64,000 bases of DNA from Litsea cubeba (GCA_012931725.1 CM022951.1:75331905-75395904); one strand, 5' to 3'; positions 47,555-60,062 are shown, numbered from the stretch's first letter. Numbers and translations: made by a program. The notes: generated from the letters alone by a model not told the origin.

Positions 47555-47560
47555 AATAAA
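47555..47560 (+). terminator. candidate poly(A) signal of the hydrolase gene
   Basis: AATAAA about 305 bases after the stop codon, followed by a genomic A run at 47580-47597. Position-based inference. Confidence 0.35.
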
Positions 47561-47824
47561 CCACCTTCGCTGGTAACGGAAAAAAAAAAAAAAAAAGAAC
47601 TAATCAAGTACTGAGCTGAATTTAAACATAAAATTACAGCACTTTGATGAATGAACAAAAAGAAGAAAGATTTGCATGTTTATCAAGTTTTAATTGGCCT
47701 GTGTTCTCTCGAATAAAAGTACCTGGGCGATTGGGTAAATCGTCCATATATGTATACAGGCTGCAGCACCATGATCATGTACACTTCATCCTCAGCTATA
47801 AGATTTTTCTCTATCCAATTACAT

Positions 47825-49265
47825 CGATATATTGTCCAAATCAAATGCCGCATCATAAATATTTTGAATCATCATACCAAATTGAGGAATTTACTCGAAA
47901 AATGACCTGAGATGGTCACTAAACGAAAAAGGGTCCACTAGTTCATATGATACAAAATTGGTATTCCCGTCAAACTTTTCTCTTTTTTTGCCTTTTTTCG
48001 ATGAGCATCGACGTTGTCGCTAATTTCAATGGGACCAAGTATGTCAAGAATCTGCGAAGCGACGACGTCGCCGCTCATTTCAATAGGACCAAGTGTTTCA
48101 AGATTCTGCGAAGAGACGATGTCGTCGCTTATTTATTCTACCCTTTCAACAAGACTTCATAAACGGCTGGGCAACGACGTCGATGTTGATCTTAGTGTTT
48201 TTTTTTTTTTTTCCCTTTTTACATTACTTTCTTTTTTGGGGTTCTTATTAATGATGCTTGCTTTTTTTTTTATTTATCATCTTATGGGGCATTCAAAAAT
48301 AGGAATATTGGTGGGTCTTTGAAGGAAATCAATCGAGAAATTTATAGGCTTAAAGCTAAGCAAATTGTAAAGGAATTGCGATATGTTATAATCAATATCG
48401 AATGCTTATTGGGAAATGATGTGTTCCATTTAAAAGTCATGTTTCATTAATGTTTGGACTTTGGAGTCCACCAAACTTAGCTTCAGGGAGTTCACTTCAC
48501 CATTCCAAATTTTGATGGTTCAGTTCATATGGTTTGAACCGATTGTATCTTTTTCTCATGGCCCAAAAACTGTTTAAAAGAAATCATTTATTGTTTATTT
48601 TATTTTTCTTAGGAGCCCTCTGCCATGGCTTATACACAATTAAAAGTGATTGTGGCAGGAAAATGATCAATGGGGGCATCATTTGTTGCATTTCAATGGT
48701 CTCTAAACACAAACTGGGATGTCATTGCAAAAAACACGTGTAGTGCATGAATATTAATAGTTTTATGATGCTATATTGGAAATAGGTTGAAGAAAATTGA
48801 AAGAAGATGAAGAAACCCACAAGAATTGTTATTTTGAAAAACAAACAATGGGGTGAACGACAAAAAGAATACCTCCATATGATATAATGCTTGAATTTAT
48901 GATGCTTCAATCCAAAACAGTTTTCAACCTCTGAGATCATATTGCAAACTATTGAGGAAGAATGAGGCAATAAAATCACCAAACGGGGAAAAATGATGGG
49001 GAGAAAAAAAAAGGAAAAATAGAATTTCGGGGGTTTTGTAAGATTTAAACGAGTGACGATGCTGTCGCTCAATGAAACTTCAATAAAAAAAAAAAAAAAA
49101 ATGAGGGGACCACTTTCGTATCATATGAACTAGTGAACCATTTTTCGTTTAGTATCCATCTAGGGTACTTTCTCAAGTAAATTCTTCTACCAAACATTCT
49201 ATGGAAGTAAAATTTGAGAATATTGTATTGAACGGGATTGCATTTAATTTTGACGCTTTGTATCA
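47825..49265. mobile_element. Mutator-like element with long (~130-150 bp) inverted repeats
   Basis: The left arm (about 47825-47965) and the right arm (about 49105-49262) are inverted copies. For example, CACTAGTTCATATGATAC is at 47936-47953 and its complement at 49119-49136. ACTAAACGAAAAA and GAATTTACT blocks are shared farther out. The inner ends carry GCGACGAC/GTCGTCGC motifs and poly-T. No transposase frame is left in ~1.44 kb. The target-site duplication was not resolved. Confidence 0.7.
48013..48135 (+). repeat. 54-bp tandem repeat inside the long-TIR element
   Basis: Copies start at 48013 (GTTGTCGCTAATTTCAATGG), 48067 (GTCGCCGCTCATTTCAATAG) and, partly, 48121. Each ends in CTGCGAAGCGACGAC or CTGCGAAGAGACGAT. 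The period is a multiple of three and keeps a frame open, but no protein family is recognised. Confidence 0.85.
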
Positions 49266-49848
49266 TCAATAGGTGGGGCCTACGGTGACCTCCCTACATC
49301 CCAATCGTCAAGAGTGTGTAAGAGACTGAGATATATTCCCACATTCCCTGCCTGGAGTCAATTTTCAATATATATTTCTATTGTACCGTTATTTTGTTGG
49401 TTGGCCACTTGGCCCAAAGATTAAGGGCTATGATTGCCTCTTTCTGACTCGGCCACTATCTGTCACGTCATGATTTCGCGGTCCCACATATGAGCTGTAT
49501 GCAACAGCAATGCAGTGTCAGTTTGACGTTTTCTACTTCCACGGCATATGTAGCATCATAGGCGTGGACCCCACCATGGACCCCACCAGACACATGTACC
49601 GCAGATAATGATGTACGAATATGAAGATCACATTTGAGCGAGACATCCGTCATTATCATATCATACTAAATAATAATAATACTAAAGACTTTCTAGTCTC
49701 TAACCACATCTACGCCATCCGATCTCATCTCCCTCATAAACAACAAACAAACACATCATCACACATCAAAAACAGAAAAAGGCCAAAAAAAAAAAAGTTG
49801 ACGATCTAGATCATAGCAGCATCAACGGTGGAGATGAAGTTTACTAAT

Positions 49849-50396
49849 TCACTGGGCAGCATCAGCAGCAGCATGGTTAGGGTTCCCAACGATGAGGGGG
49901 CCACGCCTATGGTTCAGGTTCGATGATGCTGAGCTTTGGGCGCACCCATCGAGAAGTGCTGTGAGCTGGTAGGGAGGAGCATCTCTGGCTAGCCACTGGC
50001 GAACATAGAAGATGGTCTGGGTGCAGGCCTTGTGGGGCCCAGTGGAAGTGACCTCCACATACTCACAGTACCATCCATGATGGTCCCCACGACCATCAGA
50101 CGTCAGATTGAGGCTGCAGAGTGGGCCACTGAGGCAGGGTCCACGGGCGCTGAAAATATCAAGGTTACCTCTCTCGTAGTAGTCGTAGTTTGGACCCATG
50201 AGGCCCCAGTCCTCTAGATCTGAGACGCGCACCTCTCTCCCTGACCCATCACCGAACGATGCGCTGATCTTGGAGTCGGTTCCACCCTTGATGATGGATC
50301 CGGTTCGAACGTACATGGTGTAGACGCACTCATCCTTGGAACCCAACACAGCACCAGATACACTCAGGAACAGCAGGAATAGCACCAGATTCACAC

Positions 50397-50400
<4 letters not shown>
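49849..50400 (-). CDS. secreted PLAT/LH2-domain protein
   Basis: One exon, 183 aa. The start chosen is MGVNLVLFLLFLSV at 50400; the frame stays open upstream only because of a GA repeat in the leader. Residues 1-21 are a signal peptide (cut near VLGS/KDE). Residues 24-150 form a PLAT/LH2 beta-sandwich: CVYTMYVRTGSIIKGGTDSK, ISASFGDGSGREV, LEDWGLMGPNYDYYERGNLD, FSARGPCLS, HHGWYCEYVEV and IFYVRQWLARDAPPYQL. Single-domain plant PLAT proteins of about 180 aa sit in the ER or outside the cell and take part in abiotic-stress tolerance and growth. The C-terminal 30 residues are Asn/Ala-rich. No defect seen. Confidence 0.93.

Positions 50401-50443
<43 letters not shown>
50401..50443. repeat. (CT)n-(GT)n microsatellite in the PLAT leader
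   Basis: About 16 CT units followed by GT units directly abut the start codon of the PLAT gene, which reads as (GA)n in the transcript. Length change here would alter the leader but not the protein. Confidence 0.9.
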
Positions 50444-50501
50444 GATTTAAGAAGACTTGTCTGGAGCAGGTTGCAAGGAGGGCTGAGGAGAAGGAGAGGG
50501 C

Positions 50502-50509
50502 TTATATAG
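50502..50509 (-). promoter_or_regulatory. TATA box of the PLAT gene
   Basis: TATATAAG on the minus strand, about 100 bases before the start codon, predicts a leader of about 70 bases. A good match to the plant TATA consensus. Confidence 0.6.
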
Positions 50510-50559
50510 ACACAGATGGGATGCGGTGGATCCACAGCAGTGGCTAAAAAAAGTATCAA

Positions 50560-51947
50560 TCAATTACATTTATTAATAATGGGTCTGGACTCTGGCCCTT
50601 GTTAATTAATGATGGTACTAGTAGTAGTGCGTGGTGACTCTGTTTTTTGTGGTGACGGAAATGCCCCTGATGAGCCTTGCAAGTTATGACCTTTCACTCC
50701 AAGTTACTATCTTTGTCTACTATAAGCATGAGGTTAGCAGAGTGGGTATTGCTGGGCCCCTCCATTTGATGTAGCAGCTTGAAGTTTAATCATATCTAAA
50801 CGGTAGATGTTTTTTAATATTTAATTCAACAATGAGCCAAGGTAATATATATGAGTGTAAAATGGGGCCTGAGTCGAGATGATAAGATCATCAATGAATT
50901 TTACTAATCAAAGGTGGACCTATGTGGGCTTCATAGCAGAGTTTAAACATTTTCAAAATTCAGATTAAGAAAAAAAAAAAAAAAAAAAGAAGGGCAAGGG
51001 CACATTTGTGCAGTCTTTTTTTATTTTTTGAAAAAAAAATACTTAAAAATAATTTTTTGCTATATAAATTTTTATGTTTGGTGCAGTCTCTTTGTCTTGA
51101 TAAAAAAAACATAAAAATAAGTCTGGTTTTCTATGATCCCACACAAATGCCTAAATCTTCTCTCTGAGGAGTAAAGAGTAATAATAACAAGAAAAACTGA
51201 GGAACTAATTTTCCATAAACGTGAAACGATCGAGGAACATGTCCACTGAGACCACACTACATATCTGATATTTGATGCGGTGGTCTCTACCATCCATTTG
51301 TTCCACAGGTTGACGGATGATGATGGATCGTTCCGATTCACGTATGGGCAAAGTAGTAATTTCAGCATGTATCCATCCCAGATGGAAAAACGTGTCGGCA
51401 GCATATTCTATTCGTGGGTTCAAATCTTGTCACCCGGAGGAAGTAAATACTTGGTATTTTTGGCTTTTCATCCTTGAAAAAGGATGATCGAGTGCACACC
51501 ATGTGCTTTCACATTTGTTTTTCTCTTTCTCCAGCCTGTAGTGTAAAAAGATGCCTTCCAAAGTCCAAGCACCCGGTTGAAAATATAGATAGATATATAT
51601 TAAACGAAACGAATTGGATGGATCATCAACTATAAGACGCATGATGATTACTGACTTCCTTACCAAAATCTATCTATCTGATCGATCTCCTTATTCGATA
51701 GTTAATAGTTATGATCACTAGTCCAAAAATGATGTCCATTAGGCCCAAGGGATGGGCGCTTGCAGTTGTGTTGATCAACGGTTATGATTAATACTCTAGA
51801 GATCTGGCCCTTCACTCTTTTTCTTCTTTTTTTAAAGCGAAGGGAGTATTTGAGTCCGTCCGTACCAGTGTAGCACAAAAAGAGAGAGTTGGTTCATAAA
51901 ATAATAAAATATCATTTCACGTGGGTTGCTTTATGAGGCGAAACCTG
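50560..51947. other. intergenic, no gene seen
   Basis: Upstream DNA of the PLAT gene with a poly-A run (50970-50988) and AT-rich sequence. Short frames at 51072-51477 have no domain. Confidence 0.4.
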
Positions 51948-52043
51948 CTACATGGGCCTGATGCCAGGCCGCCTGTAGACGTTGGATCTCATTTCATTCC
52001 AACGTCTACAGACTAAAAGTGGCCTCACATCAGGCCAAGTAGA
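51948..52043. repeat. hairpin (fold-back element)
   Basis: The arms are 51948-51987 and 51998-52043. GTAGACGTTGGA pairs with TCCAACGTCTAC around a 10-base centre, and the outer blocks TACATGGGCCTGATG and CATCAGGCCAAGTA are also complementary, with small bulges. Similar in design to the hairpin at 6593-6725. Probably a MITE. Confidence 0.7.
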
Positions 52044-52855
52044 CTTTTTCTTAAAAGCAATTTTATGGCGATGGCACTGATCAATTAATTATAAGAAGAA
52101 TTTGGTAAGCTAAAGCCATCAATTGCTGAGCCGAGAAAGAAATGCTTACCTGTGGCTTTGCCCCTAGTGGTCGAGCCAAAAAAATACATAAGAAAAGCTA
52201 TTCGATTGTTTTGATTCGATCAATACAGTGTCAAGCGTGCCAACGAATTTCAATTTAGATTGAGACGGATCCATTATCTCTTCACAATTTATTACAGTGA
52301 TCAGAAGAAGATCATGTTACCTGCTGAGATTTTGTCGTCGTCTTCAAAAAATTTTATTTTTTATTTTTTATCTTTAGTTTTAGCCTATGATTACAATAGA
52401 AGGGCAAGTAGTGTGCTCGTAGCAGCAAAACTCTCCACTCTCCAATAGAAGTAATAATATAGTTTGATGATCATCCAATCCAGCAGTGGATGTCAACTGA
52501 TCAAAGCGAACAACCAGACAAATAAATTAAAAGAAAAAATGATTAGCTTGGCTAGCGAGATGAATGAAACCATGGTCAACTACTAATACAGAAGCAGGAC
52601 GACCTGAACTTACATTAATACTTCCATGTTAAAGACTATGATGATATTTCCACACTAAGCAGATGAATACAATTGTTGTAGGACAAATTCCATCACTTCA
52701 GTGCAATGTCATGGAAATTCAAAGAAAAAGGGTACAATATGACAAAAACCTTTTTCTTACATTTTACCCCTGATAATATTTACAAATGTATTGAGAGGAA
52801 TCATCTCGCATGGAACTCGAGAGTCCTGACAGGTAACAAGCAGCAACAGAAAAGG
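52044..52855. other. intergenic / 3' flank of the SMPD4-like gene
   Basis: No gene seen. The part near 52640-52855 is the probable 3' untranslated region of the SMPD4-like gene; no clear poly(A) signal was picked. Confidence 0.4.
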
Positions 52856-55800
52856 CTAGAGGAGAATGTGGCACATGCCTAGAACCTTCTTCCACACACT
52901 GAAAACAACATATGCTGTTATTATCATCACAACCTTTTTCGAAGCCAACCCCCTCAAGTTTATCCTCAGCCTATGTTTTCTCATAAAATTAACCACCATA
53001 TGACGGAACAGGACGAGCCAAAACCCAACAGATGATAACACGACCCATAAAGCGTCCTTTGCCCCACTAATATGATAGGTATCATCACTTGACACTTCCA
53101 CGAAGGACCCAGATGGAGATGGATCACTGCTGCCTTCACCCTGCTGATCTAGGCCTAGATTTTCATTTAGCCAATAGGACAATCTGACAAGCAGCCTTGC
53201 AAGCCATGCCACCTCACCATCAGAAATTGGACGCTTCATTGAATCACCTTTGTATTTCACATCAGCCCAAGTGCGTTTTCCAACTCCTGGGTGCTTGGGT
53301 GTGAACACTTCGTCACGGCCATGCTGGTCCTGCATCGGTTCTGGAATGATCAGATTGGAGGGTTTCCCAGAAGAGCCACCAAATAAGCAGCTCATCTGGG
53401 CCTTCAATGAATCCAGTTTCTGAAGATTTTGTGAGAGATTTTCACCATTGAGGGCACGGACCTCATGTTGAGCACGCAAAATGAAGAGCTGCAAACAAAG
53501 TACAAACAACATTCACTTGTAAAAAATCATGTAAAAGAAAATTTTCTAGCATGGAATCCTTCCTAGAATTTCATTTCAAATACTTATCTGCGGGTCCAAC
53601 CAGCATTCTCAATTTTAGAGACACGAGATTTCAGTTTTTTTTATGAATTCATCAATAAACTAATATCAATCAATCCATTTTTTCCCAGCTTCTCTTGCTA
53701 AAGGTCTATTACAAAATAATTCAAAATTTTATTCCCAGATGGGTAGATGAAGCATAAAAGATAATGATGATAAAAATTAAGACCACCAAATCTTAGTTCT
53801 GACTCGCATTTAAGGGGTGGGTTAGATGTAAATAAAAATGGTACAGCCATAAGTATGGAAATGAAGTTATAATAAATTCTAGGTTTCAGCCAAATAACAA
53901 GTGCAAAATGGGTGAAATGAATCAGTCTCAGCTGACTCGAAAACCATGATACCGAGAAAGAAATACCTGAAGTAATTGATGCCCACCATCTTCGCCTTCA
54001 CTGAAAAGCCTTAAATCACTATTCCAGTTTTCATGTAAGAAGGATCCATCTGCATCACTCTCACATAAACCATCCTCCCAGTCCTGATCATGTTGCCAAA
54101 GTATAAAATGAGTAGAAAAGGCAAAGAGAGATTCTAAAACTTAAAATTCAAAAACCAAAAATGACAATGAAACCATACAAATCCACCCTGTAAATAGGAC
54201 TTTTAAAGACCAAATTCAACTCAGCTTCCACAAGTACATAAGAGCAGGAAACTTTTTTGAAATGAAAAAAAAAAAAAAAAAAAAGAGGGTTCCTGCTCTT
54301 ATGTACTTGTGGAAACTTAAATATATGGTTATTGTAAGCAGGAAAGATTTGTAATAAGATGAGACCGTGCTTATTTATGAACCTAGTTCAAGAATGTAGG
54401 AAAAAAATAATACCTGCAACTGTTCACGTATGGATGAAATACTTCTATATGAAGTATCAGATATTGGAGAGGACCCAGCAGAATTTGAATGATATGCAGC
54501 ATCAACTCTTTTTAGAAGGTCAACCAGTTCTTTAGACGCCGTCAAAATGTTAAGCAACTGTAGAAATAAAATATTTCAATATCATTTTCTTTTTTCAATA
54601 CTCTGAAAGTTATTTTTTCTATAATCAATAGCATGTCAAACATAAGATGGAAAAAGGAAAAAAAAAATACTTGAATGACTGGAAGGATAACTTGACAATA
54701 ACAAATACTGGTTCAGGTTGCATTGAGTCCAAGGACTTTTACCATGTCTCAATAGATGAACAATCAAACTGTCACCACTGCTGGTTTAGCACAAAATAAA
54801 CACAGTGACAACATTGCTGGTCACTCAATCTAACTCTATTTGGCAAACACCTGCACAGCATAAACAATACCCAAGTCCTACTACAAACGAGCTTTCAATT
54901 GTTAAGCAATCTTCAATGTCGATGGGCTCTATGTAGTAAATCAGCCATTCATATGACCTCTGTACTTGCAATATTTTAATTTTTTGTGTACTGATCATTG
55001 TAACAATCTAATTATCTGCACTAGGTCTTTTGCCTTTTATGTACATTCCCTAACCACCTCAAATAACATGCTTTGTTTTTCTATCTTATTTCCATTTTTT
55101 TCCCCTTCCCATGTACTCATTCCTAACTTCAATATTTCTAGTACTTTGCACCTAAGTTGCAGCACTATAAATTGTGTCGCAGTCCAACATTGATGCAAGG
55201 CGTCTAATTCATCAAAACATCAGAACATTGATAGAATTGGGATTCAATTTGGACAATGTAGATGAGGGTGCCTAAGAAATTTGCATTCATGCCTTGCATA
55301 AGCCACAGGAAAAGAATGGTTCACGCTATAGAACCATCTGTCAATTGAACCATTAATTTCCTACTATTTCTTAACATGACTCAACCCAGGCCCCAATCTT
55401 GTGCTTGGAACAATAATCACCTTCCACCAGTGCTACAAGCTCATCTTAATTCCTATAATAAAACTATAAACCTCATTCAAGAGGAATATAAGTAAACACA
55501 AATTTAAGTGATCAAGCATATATTCATAGACCATTCAACCAGTCACATAGGAAGCAGTAGTAAGCAACATGGCATCAAACTAGTGTTACAAAATTCGGTT
55601 CGTTTCGGCCGAAATTTCCGAATAATTTCGGTTCATTCGCTCTAATCGAAACGAAATGGACCTGTAATTATTCGTCCCAGAATTCGTTCCAATTTGTTCG
55701 ATTTGGTCCAAATTTTATGATTTCAGCCGATTCGTCCAGTTCGTCCAATTATTCGTCCTTGTATTTAGGTTTCCTTTAAAATAGAAAAAATGCAAACCGA

Positions 55801-58800
55801 AGGGGCTAAACATATTTTTTTTAACTAGAAATTAAAAGTAAAATTACCTATGTTGGCCTTTTGGTTTAGAGAAATGAGTGGGCTCCAATGTGGATCTGCC
55901 CACCTATTAAAATCTAAATAACTATATGGGCCCTATCGCCCTAATCAAATTTTATACCAATAAAAACATTTTATTATGAATAAGGTAGCCAAGTTTCACT
56001 CTATAATATGAATAACCCATCAAATATAAATCAACATATTGCATTCATTTAGTACAATAAATTAAATGTATCATATATTATTTTTTCATTTTAATATATA
56101 TAATATTTTTTTTCCGAAATATTTAACCGAAATCTCCGAATTGGCCGAAGCATTTCATTTAGAGGGCAAACCGAAATGGCGTCTGAACCGAACTTCATAA
56201 CACTGCATCAAACCCATACCATAAATAATTATAACAACAATCTCCAAATAGATTGTTTTAATTATGATTGTATTAAGCTAATTGGTCCATATAGCTGAAA
56301 ACAGCTACTTTCTTCTCTAGTTTAGGATGAATAATGGAAGAGGCCTGTTAGCATGTAGGTGGGCGAGGAGCAATGGAATAAATTAGAAGAGAATGGATAG
56401 TTTCAACTCTCAAATGATACAGAAATACTTAAAAAGTGTATCCGATTACATCCTAGGAATCAAGATCAGTCCTCGTATCCCTATCCAGAACAGTCACCAT
56501 ATTCAATAAGCACTATTAGAGCCCGACACTTTGATCAAATTCTTCAACCAATAGCTCGTACCGAGAGCACCCTCTACCAACACCATTTTACCAACTTATC
56601 TCAACAGACTCACTCATATCTTGAAGGGTTAAAAGATGTAGACTCTAGACATATTTGAACCGTGTCTTTCATACATCATCTGTGCCTTTTCCCATAAATA
56701 TGGGGTTGACTGTTACTTGGACAACTTCATGCCTCAAAATGCTGCTACTTCCCATATGGTCACCACCTCCCAAAGAACTAATCCCATAACTGATCAAGTA
56801 ATGGGTCGTCAAAAATGATTTTAAGCCTTCTCAGCTCACAAGCAATGCATTTGATTGAAAAGTGTCATTGCACCACCACACACTCATGTAGGTTTTTAGT
56901 TCCAGTGGAAAACTAGGGAAGTTCATTTCTTAAATGGTATGGAAATATAAGACAGAGAAATACAAAAAAATAGCATACAAGAAACTGTAGGTATAAGAGC
57001 ACTACGCATTAAATACAACCATTACAGCAACGAGCCTACATATAAAAAACTTCTATCTATTCATCTCATGGCCAATGAATCCACGATCTTGTTAGCTTCC
57101 CCATTCACAGGGCTAAATTCCACCTCTAATGAAAAGCTTAGAGCTTTCATCAAGTGGTATATCCAAGGACCACTATTCAAAGTAACGCATCTGACAGCAG
57201 TGATAAAGGCAGTCCCAGGAAGTGGTATATTTGGATCTACCAAGCCTTCCTATCAGGCCCATGTTCAGGAATACTAATTACTTAACACCAAGTTTCTAGC
57301 ATGTCCAGGTCTCACTCCCCTAGAGTGAAAGCTTGGGCTTTAAATGTATGGGTGGTGCTAATGAGAGTTAAGGCAAGGGCCATGGAGACTTGAATCTACT
57401 ATGGTTCCATAATGAATTGAAGCTCAGAAGAGACTGTTCACGTGTTTTCGTGCAATTTGTGTTTTTACTAGATGCTTAAGCTAGAATTGTTTGGCATTCA
57501 TTGGATATACATCAACGGAAGAGGGATACAAAGTTTGGGGGTAGGGGTTACTTTCTGAACAGACGCAAGTTGATTTTGGAGTTGGTTCTAATAGACAAAA
57601 TAGTCATTATGGAAGGGAAGGGATAATAAGAAAAGCTTCGCAGGCGAGACAATCAATTCGTGCAAGCTCAGGGAAGCATCTTGACTTACAGCAAGGAAGA
57701 AGTTCTAGGGTATTCCACTGTTGAACGTAGTGAACAAGTTAGCAATATTATTGACAAGCTTCCCACATGATCATCATCAAGGATGAAAACCTGGTCATCT
57801 CCTCCATGTAGGGAATTCATGAAGTTCTAAATTAACGTAAACAGGGCAGCAATGGGTGAATCAAATTCTGCGTGATACAGGGTGTATTGCACAAAACAAG
57901 GTGCTGTCAGACCTTTCAGGTCCAGTGGGACTGAAGAATTATAACCACCTGAGCTACTCAAGGAAAGAAGCACAATAAAATGTCAATAAATCTTTTGCAA
58001 GTTATTACAGAAGGTGACCGCATTAATGCACTGGATGGATGAATATAACTTCTTCAAGCATGCGGAGATATGCTTCTACAGCAACAATAGACAAGGCCTG
58101 ATGATAGTCAGTATGCTACATTGATCATTGGTATTTTCAGGGTACATTTTGCTTTTCCTTTTCTTGTATAAAACAAAAAAATTTAAAAATAAAAACTCGC
58201 AGGCACACAATTCTATGCAGAAATATGTAGATCTCAAGCTAGATAAACAGTTAATGCGGGCAACAGCAAATAGCATTTTGCAACTTCCATGATGGCAAAT
58301 TGTTAAATTAACTGATGAAGTAGGAAAGGGTGACTAGTAAGAGACAGACCTGCAGCACCATCTGAATCATCATCTCAGTATTGGCATGAAGAAACTTGTG
58401 TGCAAATCCAAGAAAGTGCACAACTAAAGAGCTGTAAAAAAGATAATTGAACACTACATAACTTTCCCATGAAGGTGTATACGAGCCCTCAGATTGAGAT
58501 ACATTCGAGCCCTCAGATCGAGATACATTCGTGTTTGCATCACTTTTCACTTGCAATTGGGAGTTCTCATTTCTCGATCTATCACCATATTGACATTCCT
58601 GTGCCTCGAATTTTGCAAAATCCTCCGAACTAATCTTCCAAGGCTCCAAATAACTAATCCACACTGAGAACACCTGAGAAGCATTCTTAATAGAACCCCC
58701 CATGGGGCAAAACAAAAAGGACCGAAGAATAAACCTGTACAAAGGCCTCTGTATGACCGAATTCCATGAACCAACAGACCCACCACAAGAAAAAGGTGAC

Positions 58801-60062
58801 AACGCAGGCCTAGGCTTTGAGGCTGAACAAGAAATGGACTGCCACCTAGGGCTTCCTCCGGACTCCATAAGAGCTGGCCCCTCTTTGTTATCAACCAAGC
58901 TGCTATTCAGAAACCTCAAGAACAACTTTACAACTTCCCCCAACCCAGCAGTTGGGAGAACCTCCCCTAAAGCAGCCCGAAGAGGATAAAAAGGCACACC
59001 AAATGAACGGCAGACATTCACTGGTACTGGTGAGAAATCATTATCAACCAACCAAAAGTGGGCCAATGTATACACCAGGAATTCTGCTTGTTGCAGAACA
59101 GAACCATCATATCCCGACGAGTAATGAAGCAGAGAACTGCGATAAGGCTGACAAGCATTCAAGCCATAATTGGGCACAAATGCGCGTAGATAAGCATAAA
59201 GAAGCCGAAGATACAAGCTACATTCTGTTTTCTGCCCTACTCCGCGGCCTGCACTCGCCAGAACCGGCAGAGACGAAGCCCAATTCTCCAATCTAAACCG
59301 CCGATTCTTTCTAACCACAACTTCATCCGACCGCTCAAAACTCCCTCTACAAACAGGATAATAAGCAAACCAGAAAACATAGTATTCAAAGACATTCAAC
59401 TGAATCTGGAAAGAACCCTGAATAGGATCTTCCTTCAACCGCCCTTTGAACAACAGGCATATATCCGCTAGAACCTGACAATACCTCTCATTCTGAAGCG
59501 CAAACCTCACCCACTCCGGCAATCGCTCGATGGGGAAGATGTACTTCACTAGCGACTGGCGATCAACGGAGAAAATCGAAGAAAGCAAAATTCCAGAAGG
59601 GGAGAGGAGATTGAAGAGCTTACCGGCGAGATCGGGATCGTTCGATGCGTGGATCTGATCGATCCAGCCGGTGGATGAGGCGGGTTTCTGCAACGCCGCG
59701 GAGTCGTCGTAGCCGAAGATCTTGCTGATTAGGGCAGGGAAAGCGATGGAGAAGAAGTTTCGGGTTTGGTCGGGGACGTGTTTTTGGAGGTAGGATTCGA
59801 CGGCGGAGCAGGCGGCGGAGATCTGAGGAGGGGAGGAGGAGGAGAGGATGGTGGAGGCGAGGTCCTGAGCTTTGATTTGAGAATCCATGGCGTATGAAGG
59901 AGAGATCATTGAAGGAAGCAAGGGTTTTTGAAGGAAGCTAGGCTTTTGGAGGAAGCTAGGGTTTGAAATGGTGAGGAAATGGGGTTTTTGGGTTTTAGGG
60001 CAAGAAGAAGAAGATGCAGAGACAGAGAGAGTGTTTGAAGTTTTAAACGAAAGGGCGAGCAA
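52856..60062 (-). CDS. SMPD4-like protein (neutral sphingomyelinase-3 family), 4 exons
   Basis: Exons in transcript order are 58350-60062, 54414-54557, 53967-54083 and 52856-53488. All are GT-AG with phase 0 junctions, giving 868 aa, close to animal SMPD4. Family features: FEYYVFWFAYYPVCR in the first third and VFSVWISYLEPWK (animal form WLSYLQPWR). The C-terminal block ISDGEVAWLARLLVRLSYWL is followed by two hydrophobic segments near the end (about ALWVVLSSVGFWLVLF and VVMIITAYVVFSVW). Animal SMPD4 is an ER/nuclear-envelope membrane protein reported to cleave sphingomyelin; plants make little or no sphingomyelin, so the plant substrate is unclear. The start may be 60062 or the internal Met at 59890 (MDSQIKAQDL); the extra 57 residues hold a FLQKP repeat. 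Intron 1 (3,792 bp) carries a hAT element and a LINE scrap. Confidence 0.87.
54226..54314. repeat. perfect 25-bp inverted repeat with poly-A loop
   Basis: The arm at 54226-54250 (TTCCACAAGTACATAAGAGC then AGGAA) has its exact reverse complement at 54290-54314. The 39-base loop is mostly an A run of about 20. It lies between exons 2 and 3 of the SMPD4-like gene. Perfect identity of the arms suggests a recent origin. Confidence 0.9.
55581..56205. mobile_element. hAT-type MITE with exact 8-bp target-site duplication
   Basis: The left end TAGTGTTACAAAATTCGGTT pairs with the reverse complement of the right end, CAGTGTTATGAAGTTCGGTT. The element is flanked by CATCAAAC at 55573-55580 and 56206-56213. 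The subterminal parts are rich in CCGAAAT/ATTTCGG motifs and the middle is AT-rich. At 625 bp it has no transposase left. It sits in intron 1 of the SMPD4-like gene. Confidence 0.9.
57061..57243 (-). mobile_element. LINE RNase H C-terminal scrap
   Basis: The minus strand reads SLEVEFSPVNGEANKIVDSL followed by AMR, the 'R.ANKVADSLA' end of a plant L1-like RNase H, preceded by text fitting the last helix and strand of the domain. No other LINE part was found next to it. In intron 1 of the SMPD4-like gene. Confidence 0.5.
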
